Source: Dehalococcoidia bacterium UBA1151
GTDB taxonomy: Bacteria; Chloroflexota; Dehalococcoidia; Lucifugimonadales; Lucifugimonadaceae
DNA length: 6,612 nt
Assembly (NCBI GenBank): GCA_002311865.1
Contig: DBZV01000196.1
Span: 8,257 to 14,868, forward strand
Direction of reading: 5' to 3'
In this document: in pieces, positions 1-5,426 of the stretch
How positions within the stretch are numbered: position 1 is the first letter of the stretch
Layout: the number at the start of each line of letters is the position of its first letter
Notes under the pieces: model-generated
Database searches by the model: none
The model's input: only the letters and a program-made list of their open reading frames with translations
What the model was told of the DNA's origin: nothing
Program-made: the position numbers and the translations under genes

Positions 1-974
1 GTCAGAACATCTGTGTTGACTACGCAGTAGGGGCGGCGGCCGGTGAGGGCTCGCGCGGCGTCTCGGGCTGCGCTGCGGCGGATGCGTTCCCAGCCGCCGG
101 GTGATGAGCCTGCTACGTGAGGCGTGACGATTACGTTGTTGAAGTCGAATAGCGGATTATCGTCGCCTTGAGGTTCCGTCTCGAAGACGTCGATTGCCGC
201 GCCAGCGATCTCTTTGTTCCGCAACGCCTGCACCAGGTCAGTTTCACTGACGATTCCGCCGCGTCCGGTGTTGATGAGGAATGCGGACGACTTCATGCGC
301 CGAAACACATCGGCGTTGAACTTGTTGTGGGTCTCTTCTTTGAACGGGGCGTGGATGGAGATGAAATCGGAAGTTTCGACGAGTTCATCGAACTCCACCA
401 TGCGCACGTTATCTTCCAGGTCGGCCCAGTGGCCCACATACGGATCGTGAACGATCACGTTCATGCGGAGTGCGTTCGTTTTGCGCGCGAACGCCCGTCC
501 GATGTGCCCGAATCCAAACACGCCAACCGTCTCGCCCCAGATCTGGGAGCAGGCTTCACGGGACCACAGTTCACCCCACTTGCCAGCTCGGGTGCCGGGG
601 TTCAGCTCGTAGAGTCGGCGTGCCAGGAATAGCATCAGGGAGAGCGCGTGGTTTGAGACCTCTTCCGAGGTTGCACCCGCGGTGTTGCAGACGATGATTC
701 CCGCATCGGTTGTGGCATCCAGATCGACGCCCTCATACCCATGGCCGAGCCGGACGATGATCTTGCAGTTGTCGAGAGTGTCGATCACCGATTTCGGCAT
801 TGGAAGGCTGGAGTTGAGGACGACATCGGCGCCTGCGATCGCTTCGATGACATCGCCCTCGGAATCGACGGCGACGGAGATAAGCTCAACATCAAGATCG
901 CCAAGCTCATCGGCCTCGTAGACCGGGTCGATGCGCTGATTTTTCTCGATTACGACAACTTTGTATTTTGGCAT
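1..974 (-). CDS. D-2-hydroxyacid dehydrogenase, PGDH-like, 3' end cut by window
   Basis: My own translation of the minus strand from ATG 974-972 gives 324 residues with no stop before the window edge; the C-terminus looks nearly complete. It is an NAD-dependent D-2-hydroxyacid dehydrogenase, a cytosolic enzyme interconverting a D-2-hydroxyacid and its 2-oxoacid. The Rossmann motif VGVFGFGHIGR (residues 150-160) gives G154-x-G156-xx-G159, and D177 at the end of the next strand favours NAD over NADP. The catalytic triad is visible: R238 in INTGRGG, E267 in FETEP and H286 in TPHVAGS. The R-to-E spacing of 29 matches 3-phosphoglycerate dehydrogenase, but no C-terminal ACT or other regulatory domain can be judged here. 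The start is supported by AGGA at 984-981, six bases upstream. It follows the preceding dehydrogenase after 19 bp, so the two are almost surely co-transcribed. The substrate is unknown; phosphoglycerate, glyoxylate/hydroxypyruvate and sulfolactate-type acids are all possible. Confidence 0.9.
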   Translation of the reverse strand, partial: MPKYKVVVIEKNQRIDPVYEADELGDLDVELISVAVDSEGDVIEAIAGADVVLNSSLPMPKSVIDTLDNCKIIVRLGHGYEGVDLDATTDAGIIVCNTAGATSEEVSNHALSLMLFLARRLYELNPGTRAGKWGELWSREACSQIWGETVGVFGFGHIGRAFARKTNALRMNVIVHDPYVGHWADLEDNVRMVEFDELVETSDFISIHAPFKEETHNKFNADVFRRMKSSAFLINTGRGGIVSETDLVQALRNKEIAGAAIDVFETEPQGDDNPLFDFNNVIVTPHVAGSSPGGWERIRRSAARDAARALTGRRPYCVVNTDVL

Positions 975-993
975 GTATATTCCTGATTCGAGC

Positions 994-1956
994 CTAGAAC
1001 CAGTGGGCTTTATCGACGAGGTTGCGGAGCGTTTCACCCTTTGCGAAGCGCCTTGCATTGTCCATCAGGACCTCGGTGCGGCGCTCTTCCAGGTAGGGGC
1101 CATAGGCGGCGACGTGTGGCGTCAAGAGGACGTTCGGCATTGCCCAGAGTGGGTGGTCGGGTCGCAGCGGCTCCTCCTCGTAGACATCGAGGCCTGCGCC
1201 TCTTATTTCGCCTTTGCGCAGCGCGTCGACGAGGTCATCGAGCTTCACAGTCATGCCGCGTCCGATGTTGATGAGGAAGGCAGACTTCTTCATGAGCTTG
1301 AACTTGTCGGAGTTCATGAGGCCTTCTGTCTCGGGGGTGTGCGGAATGGTCATGATGACGAAGTCGGCCTCAGGCAGAACCTCGTCGAGTTTGTCAGGGC
1401 GAACCATCTTCGAAACGCCTTCTGGAACGTCTTCACGGCGAGCGTCTACGGCGATGACGTTCATGCCGAAGTGTGCGCAGTGGCGAGCGGCCTCACCCCC
1501 GATTCCGCCAACTCCCAGGATTACGGCAGTGGCTTCTGGCAGAAATATTGTGCCGGGGTCGGTCTTGTCCCAGACGCGCCGGGCCTGGTTTGGCAGGTAG
1601 GCGTGGAATCCGCGGGCGAAGTTGAGAACGAAACCCATGATGAACATTGAGATGTGATCGTTGTAGATCTCACGGAAGTTTGTGATCTGGACGGGGTGTG
1701 CGATGAGATCGTCGTAGTAGTAGCCGGCAGTGGGTGCGGCGGCGGGCGCCTGGAGCCAGCGGAGTTGCTTCGCGTTGCCAAGCAAATGCACCGGAATCTC
1801 GCCGAATGCGGCGTCAGCGTCAACGAGCTCTCGGGCGGCCTCTTCTTCGTTTTCGGGAACTACGACGGTGTAGTCAGGAATTGAGTCCATCATCAGCGCT
1901 GCCCAGTCGCGGGTGCGGTCGGTCTGTGGGGGCATGATTACGAATTTGAGAGCCAT
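994..1956 (-). CDS. D-2-hydroxyacid dehydrogenase, GhrA-like
   Basis: A complete 320-residue NAD(P)-dependent D-2-hydroxyacid dehydrogenase of normal family length. The N-terminal substrate domain contains the family stretch LRWLQAPAA (about residues 65-73). The nucleotide domain shows VILGVGGIGGE with G148-x-G150-xx-G153, and D171 after the second strand points to NAD, although R173 and R174 follow it. Catalytic residues are R233 (INIGRG), E262 (YEEEP) and H281 (TPHVAAYGP). The W-containing C-terminus (KAHWF) and overall style resemble glyoxylate/hydroxypyruvate reductase-like members rather than phosphoglycerate dehydrogenase, which is a family-level impression only. The start ATG (1956-1954) has AAAGGA at 1971-1966, nine bases upstream. 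The gene lies 47 bp after the restored nuclease stop and 19 bp before the second D-2HADH gene. The two paralogues are clearly diverged in sequence, so they probably do not share one substrate specificity. Confidence 0.92.
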   Translation of the reverse strand: MALKFVIMPPQTDRTRDWAALMMDSIPDYTVVVPENEEEAARELVDADAAFGEIPVHLLGNAKQLRWLQAPAAAPTAGYYYDDLIAHPVQITNFREIYNDHISMFIMGFVLNFARGFHAYLPNQARRVWDKTDPGTIFLPEATAVILGVGGIGGEAARHCAHFGMNVIAVDARREDVPEGVSKMVRPDKLDEVLPEADFVIMTIPHTPETEGLMNSDKFKLMKKSAFLINIGRGMTVKLDDLVDALRKGEIRGAGLDVYEEEPLRPDHPLWAMPNVLLTPHVAAYGPYLEERRTEVLMDNARRFAKGETLRNLVDKAHWF

Positions 1957-2003
1957 TAGGGGGTGTCCTTTATGTTAGTGGTCAGATAGGGATGGAACAA
2001 ATT

Positions 2004-2210
2004 TCATTCAACGAATGCGCCTGTTCTGCGCAGAACATCAATTATCTTGACAAGTCCCCCTGTCAGGAAGCTTTCAGTTTTTGACCCAACAGCGTCACTA
2101 ATGTCACCCTCTTCGGGGACTTTGCCTTGGTGACTCCAAAGGCGATGGACATAGATTCGGGCAAATTGTGCTCCTAGATTTGCACCGATAGTGAATGGAG
2201 GTTTGTGGTC
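2004..2210 (-). pseudogene. Displaced C-terminus of the PD-(D/E)XK nuclease (after frameshift)
   Basis: Reading the minus strand from 2210 in a shifted frame gives 68 residues ending at TGA 2006-2004. It starts DHKPPFTIGANLGAQ, contains ARIYVHRLW and ends VLRRTGAFVE. The stretch has the look of the C-terminal part of PDDEXK_4 proteins (a K/R-PPF segment, then a G-x-x-FxRIY segment, then an amphipathic helix). Adding one A to the AAA run at 2214-2212 joins it to the main frame as FEKDHKPPF and gives a 401-residue protein. It has no start codon or ribosome site of its own and would not be made separately. It therefore fills most of what would otherwise be a 217-bp gap before the next gene. Deletion versus sequencing error cannot be told apart here. 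Confidence 0.72.
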
Positions 2211-3208
2211 CTTTCGAACTGGACTATATGGTCTCGCTCGGCTTGGTCAGGCCACGGCTGGACTTCTACAACCACAGATAGTCCTGAGCCTTCGTTGGCG
2301 AACCAAAACTTCACCAAGCGGTGGTATTCCACTGCGCGGTCATCCTCTGGGATCACGTCTAGTAAGACGGTCGGGGTGAAACGAACCTCGCCTCGAGTTG
2401 AAGGCTCAGGCGACAATAAATCTGATGCCTCAACCAGACTCATCAACGAAGTATGAATCTCATCGCGGAAATCGGGGCGATGTTCCAGGATAAATTCGAT
2501 CGCTTCTCTGTGGGACGAATACAGGCGTTTCGCCAACGCGACAACATTGGATGAATCAGTCATGAAATGGTCCCTCACAGTCCTCAGGTATTGATCCAAG
2601 AACATCCTCGGTTCGTCTGCGATGGCAGAGCGGTGGAGAGTCACGAGCCGATCTACTACGGAATAAATCAAGTCGTATCCAACGCTGATCCATCTCGAAT
2701 CTGACGCTTCATCTTTGCCAACACTCAAAAAAATGAAGAGCTTCGAGTGGTCTGGATAGTTTTCCTCGATCCAGTCCGCGTATCGCCCAAGTTGTCCCGG
2801 TTGCTCTTCCGCTCCCACTTTGTTTTCAATGGCACATACAAAATTGTTTTTTTGATCTGTGATCAATATGTCAATGTGGGCCCGCTCAGTTTCGACCAAT
2901 GCTCCTGTCATAGACCAGGCGTCAATCTCGATCGGCGATGGAGGATTCTGATTGGATTGGATCTTCCCATCCGGGAGCGCGACAACCTGCTTCACAAAAT
3001 CAGATAGGACGCGATCTTGAAGCCCATGAGTACCTTGCGGGTCCAGAAGCCACGCTAGCGCGGCTGAATGACGTATCTCGGCATCAACTATCTTCAAAAT
3101 GGAGAAAATGTTGAAGCGTTCTAGTTCACTCTCGAGAAAATCAAAATCATTGTTCCCGAGGATCAATGCCTCAAGTTTTGAGCGGATATTTTCTAGATCG
3201 GAATTCAT
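2174..3208 (-). CDS. PD-(D/E)XK nuclease family protein (PDDEXK_4-like), C-terminally frameshifted
   Basis: The open frame encodes 344 residues. The N-terminal pattern RFNIFSILKI then E44-IRHSAALAWLLDP and HGL (61-63) is typical of the PDDEXK_4 family. The nuclease core follows: D113 in HIDILI, E128-N-K130 in CAIENK, and Q139 in GQLGRY, so the motif I Glu, the D...ExK metal-binding set and the trailing Gln are all present and the active site looks intact. The family's cellular role is not established; members are accessory genes, often near defence or mobile DNA. The start ATG overlaps the stop of the upstream dehydrogenase as ATGA (3208-3205), implying translational coupling; no Shine-Dalgarno is visible (the coding strand reads CCTCCT there). 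Base composition differs from its neighbours: three hand-counted 60-base lines are 32, 40 and 42% GC and a fourth is 50%. The frame ends abruptly in HSLSVQI, while family-like C-terminal sequence continues in another frame (2210-2004), so this is probably a broken gene or an assembly error. Confidence 0.85.
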   Translation of the reverse strand: MNSDLENIRSKLEALILGNNDFDFLESELERFNIFSILKIVDAEIRHSAALAWLLDPQGTHGLQDRVLSDFVKQVVALPDGKIQSNQNPPSPIEIDAWSMTGALVETERAHIDILITDQKNNFVCAIENKVGAEEQPGQLGRYADWIEENYPDHSKLFIFLSVGKDEASDSRWISVGYDLIYSVVDRLVTLHRSAIADEPRMFLDQYLRTVRDHFMTDSSNVVALAKRLYSSHREAIEFILEHRPDFRDEIHTSLMSLVEASDLLSPEPSTRGEVRFTPTVLLDVIPEDDRAVEYHRLVKFWFANEGSGLSVVVEVQPWPDQAERDHIVQFERTTNLHSLSVQI

Positions 3209-4308
3209 TTCAGGAGGTCGAAGTCTACTCCGTGTTCGGCGCAGGCAGATTCGAACCAGTCGATGACTTCGGGGTGTAGCGGGATGCCGTTTTCCCGTCG
3301 GTCGATCTCGGCTTCGGCTTCGGGTACGCCAGCGTAGATGACGCGCTCTTTGCCGCGGGCGGGGCGGAGCTTTCGGAGCGCGCGCAGGTAGTCGTCCATC
3401 GCGGACTTGAAGTCGGCGACGTCGATGAATGCGTCGATGGAGTAGGCGGCAATGAAGTGGTTGTTGTGGCCGCGCGGTGCGATAACTCCGGCAGGGCTTC
3501 CGTTCAGCAGACCGCCGAGAATGTCGACTACTACGGCCATCGAAAACGCCTTGTGGGAGCCCAGTTCGCGCGTGCTCCCGGCGGGTAGCAATTTGTAATT
3601 TTCCGGAACTTCCACGCGCTCCATGATGGGGACGCCATCGTCATCGGCAATCCAGCCGGGCTCAACCGGGATGCCCAATCGTCGAGCCAGACCGATCTTG
3701 TTATTGGCCACCATGCTCATGGCAGCATCGAACACGAACGGTGGCTCTTCTCCCGCAGGAGCGGCGACGGCGATGGGGTTGGTGCCCATGCCGTTCTCTG
3801 CTGAATCCGTGACGAGCACCGAGGGGCCGCACGCGGTCATGCACTGGCCGATCATGTCATGCGGAATGGCTTTCATGGCGTGGTAAGCGGCCATTCCCAG
3901 GTGTCGGCCATTGCCCATCGAGACGAGTCCGGCGCCAGTTTCGCGCGCCTTTTCAATTGCAATGTCCATCGCTTTCTGGGCAAGGATTGTGCCCAGGCCG
4001 GTGTCGCAGTCGATGGTCGCGCATGATGCGGTCTCGCGAGTGATCTTCCAGTCAGGCACGGGGTTGATATGACCGTTGCCGATCCCCGCAATGTAGGAGC
4101 GGAGAATGTTGGAGACACCATGTGTCTCAACAGCCCTTAGATCGGCTGATACCAGTGCATCGGCGCACAGAGCGGCGTCGCTGTTTGGAATGCCTACTTT
4201 TGTTAGCAGCGAAGTTACGGTGGTGTGGAGCTTCTCGTGATCGACACGAACTGCAATATCATCGGGGACGTGGAATTGCTCGAGCAATGGATTACTTTCT
4301 GGTGGCAA
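3205..4308 (-). CDS. LDH2/malate/sulfolactate-type NAD(P)-dependent 2-hydroxyacid dehydrogenase
   Basis: A 367-residue protein of the LDH2 (YlbC/YbiC, AllD, ComC, Mdh) oxidoreductase family, structurally unrelated to the D-2HADH family; members oxidise 2-hydroxyacids such as malate, ureidoglycolate or sulfolactate with NAD(P). Visible signatures are ADLRAVETHGVSN (55-67) with the likely catalytic H63 (THG in place of the usual SHG), MGNGRHLG (131-138), GTNPIA (175-180), D194 in FVFDAAMS, NNKIGLARR (202-210) and GSHKAF (250-255). Length is normal for the family. No ATG or GTG is available before the conserved region: the first usable start after the in-frame stop is TTG 4308-4306. A second TTG at 4287-4285, preceded seven bases upstream by GAAAG, gives LLEQFHVPDD, which fits family N-termini better; I cannot decide between them. 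It is the first gene of the apparent minus-strand operon, and its stop overlaps the nuclease start by four bases. The substrate is unknown. Confidence 0.9.
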   Translation of the reverse strand: MPPESNPLLEQFHVPDDIAVRVDHEKLHTTVTSLLTKVGIPNSDAALCADALVSADLRAVETHGVSNILRSYIAGIGNGHINPVPDWKITRETASCATIDCDTGLGTILAQKAMDIAIEKARETGAGLVSMGNGRHLGMAAYHAMKAIPHDMIGQCMTACGPSVLVTDSAENGMGTNPIAVAAPAGEEPPFVFDAAMSMVANNKIGLARRLGIPVEPGWIADDDGVPIMERVEVPENYKLLPAGSTRELGSHKAFSMAVVVDILGGLLNGSPAGVIAPRGHNNHFIAAYSIDAFIDVADFKSAMDDYLRALRKLRPARGKERVIYAGVPEAEAEIDRRENGIPLHPEVIDWFESACAEHGVDFDLLK

Positions 4309-4330
4309 GCCTCATCAATAATCGTGTCCG

Positions 4331-4350
4331 GAGCCCTTGCAGGGCGGTAC
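4331..4350 (+). repeat. Direct repeat copy 1, candidate operator
   Basis: GAGCCCTTGCAGGGCGGTAC matches the copy at 4371-4390 at 18 of 20 positions. The core CCCTTGCAGGG is itself an imperfect palindrome (arms CCCT/AGGG around TGC), as expected for a dimeric regulator site. It lies just downstream of the probable minus-strand transcription start (about 4353), a position suited to repression. Confidence 0.6.
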
Positions 4351-4359
4351 ATGGAAGGC

Positions 4360-4365
4360 ATTGTA
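4360..4365 (-). promoter_or_regulatory. Candidate -10 hexamer for the dehydrogenase operon
   Basis: The minus strand reads TACAAT at 4365-4360, five of six matches to TATAAT, about 52 bp before the TTG start at 4308. It lies in the 20-bp gap between the two direct repeats. At 17-bp spacing the -35 position reads GCCGCC, which does not match the consensus, so the promoter, if real, is weak or activator-dependent. Confidence 0.4.
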
Positions 4366-4370
4366 GCCAA

Positions 4371-4390
4371 GATCCCTTGCAGGGCGGCAC
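4371..4390 (+). repeat. Direct repeat copy 2, candidate operator
   Basis: GATCCCTTGCAGGGCGGCAC is the second copy, starting exactly 40 bp after the first, so both face nearly the same side of the helix. It covers the -35 area of the minus-strand promoter candidate and directly abuts a plus-strand TTGACA at 4391, so one bound protein could affect both directions. Confidence 0.6.
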
Positions 4391-4418
4391 TTGACAGCCG
4401 GGGCGGTGGCTTTCTAGC
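4391..4418 (+). promoter_or_regulatory. Candidate promoter for the PAC2 gene
   Basis: A perfect TTGACA -35 hexamer is at 4391-4396. The best -10 is poor: TCTAGC at 4413-4418 with 16-bp spacing, three of six matches. It points toward the PAC2 start 70 bp downstream. The -35 alone could be chance. Confidence 0.3.
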
Positions 4419-4487
4419 GGGTGGTGGTGGGCATGGTGCTGCCGGAGCCGGTAGACTGCGCACGAAACATGACTATTTGGGACTTAC

Positions 4488-5426
4488 ATGAAAATTGGTC
4501 CGTTTGACATAGAGATGCCAGATCCGCCGCTGCGTGATCCGCACGCGGTTGTGATGCTGAGGCCGTGGATCAACGTGGGCAACGTTGGGTCTGTGGTTCT
4601 GGGTCGCCTCAAGAATATGTTCGATGGTCAGGAGATCGGTCGGCTGCGCACGCCAGGGTATTTCTACGACTTCACCCGATACCGCCCTGAGATGAAGATG
4701 GTTGACGGCGAGCGGCATGTCACAGTCCCCAACACGGTTGTGCTGTCGGCGCGCCGTGAAGAAGCACCAGATTTGATTCTGATTCACCTGATGGAGCCGC
4801 ACTCCAACTCTGAGGAGTACAACGATGCGGTCCTTGAGTTGCTCACGCGGATGGGCGTGACGTCCTACGTATCGATTGGGAGCATGTATGACTCCGTGCC
4901 GCATACCCGGCCGCTTGCGGTGTCGGGGTCGCTGAAGGGCTGGGATACGGTGCCGAATCTGGGTGGGTTCACGCCCAGTCGCAGCAACTACGAGGGCCCG
5001 ACTAGCATGATAGGGCAGATTGCCCAGATGGCGCAGGATAGCGGCATGGCTACCCTGAGCCTGATGGTGCGACTGCCCCTCTATCTACAACTTGATAACG
5101 ACTTCTCAGGCAGCGCCCGCGTGGTGGAGATTCTAAGCCCGCTCTACGGGCTGGGCGATGCGAGCGCTGAGAGGGAGCTTGGGAAGCAGCAGTACTCCCA
5201 GATTGCGCCTGCGTTGATGAAAGATCCGCAACTGGCCGGTCTGGTCAAGCGGCTTGAGGCTGAGTGGGATGAGAAGAACGGCGGTCCTCCCGAAGTCTCA
5301 TCTGAAGAATCGGCTGAAACTACGGTGGATATCTCGGATGAGGAGATACAGCTCTCGCCCGAAATCGAGCAGTTCCTTGAGGAGTTGCGACGAAGGCCGG
5401 GTGGCGATACGCCGAATCGTGAGTAG
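4488..5426 (+). CDS. PAC2 family protein
   Basis: A 312-residue protein of the PAC2 (proteasome assembly chaperone 2-like) family, in the usual bacterial size range. Recognisable pieces are LRDPHAVVMLRPWINVGNVGS (15-35; family LxDPxxIxxxxGWxDAG), PDLILIHLMEPH (94-105), a VPHTRP segment (137-142), YEGPTSMIGQ (168-177), the LPLYLQ segment (196-201) and an acidic tail with SPEIEQFLEELRRR (290-303). In eukaryotes PAC2 helps assemble the proteasome; in bacteria the family's job is not settled, and no proteasome gene is visible here. There is no signal peptide or membrane segment, so it should be cytosolic. The start ATG 4488-4490 has only a weak GGGA upstream; Met10 is an alternative start. It is divergent from the dehydrogenase operon and converges on the GGDEF-EAL gene, with its last 107 bp overlapping that gene's 3' end. 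Confidence 0.85.
   Translation: MKIGPFDIEMPDPPLRDPHAVVMLRPWINVGNVGSVVLGRLKNMFDGQEIGRLRTPGYFYDFTRYRPEMKMVDGERHVTVPNTVVLSARREEAPDLILIHLMEPHSNSEEYNDAVLELLTRMGVTSYVSIGSMYDSVPHTRPLAVSGSLKGWDTVPNLGGFTPSRSNYEGPTSMIGQIAQMAQDSGMATLSLMVRLPLYLQLDNDFSGSARVVEILSPLYGLGDASAERELGKQQYSQIAPALMKDPQLAGLVKRLEAEWDEKNGGPPEVSSEESAETTVDISDEEIQLSPEIEQFLEELRRRPGGDTPNRE

Larger units (their letters stand above)
4309..4487. promoter_or_regulatory. Divergent intergenic control region (dehydrogenase operon / PAC2 gene)
   Basis: This is the only sizeable non-coding stretch in the window, 179 bp between the divergently transcribed LDH2-family and PAC2 genes. It contains two copies of a 20-bp direct repeat (4331-4350 and 4371-4390), a minus-strand TACAAT between them, and a plus-strand TTGACA at 4391-4396 touching the second copy. 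The part from about 4401 to 4445 is G-rich on the plus strand. The layout suggests shared regulation of both transcripts, which is inference. Confidence 0.6.

Noticed and set aside
168..632. Plus-strand open frame of 154 codons opposite the PGDH-like dehydrogenase
   Set aside because: Antisense shadow of the real minus-strand gene, with no family-like motif.
961..1650. Long plus-strand open frame (229 codons) opposite the GhrA-like dehydrogenase
   Set aside because: It is the antisense of a gene with a complete catalytic motif set, shows no recognisable domain, and is explained by high-GC codon bias leaving the opposite frame open.
2096..2173. In-frame readthrough of the nuclease TAG stop into downstream codons
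   Set aside because: The in-frame continuation (EHNLPESMSIAFG...) is not family-like and soon hits TGA, whereas the shifted frame gives a convincing C-terminus. Frameshift is preferred to stop suppression.
2210..2216. Programmed ribosomal frameshift at the nuclease A-run
   Set aside because: The run is only three As, with no classic slippery heptamer and no clear stem-loop seen downstream. A simple deletion or sequencing error is the more economical explanation.
3212..3217. AGGAGG sequence next to the nuclease start
   Set aside because: It is on the plus strand; the coding minus strand reads CCTCCT, so it cannot be the Shine-Dalgarno of the nuclease.
4225..4491. Plus-strand 88-codon frame spanning the divergent intergenic region
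   Set aside because: It overlaps the start of the LDH2-family gene in antisense, and its glycine/alanine run comes from the G-rich leader. No ribosome site or homology pattern was seen.
4473..4904. Minus-strand open frame of 143 codons over the start of the PAC2 gene
   Set aside because: Its His/Arg/Asn-rich translation resembles no family and it lies entirely against the PAC2 N-terminal half and leader; judged a shadow.
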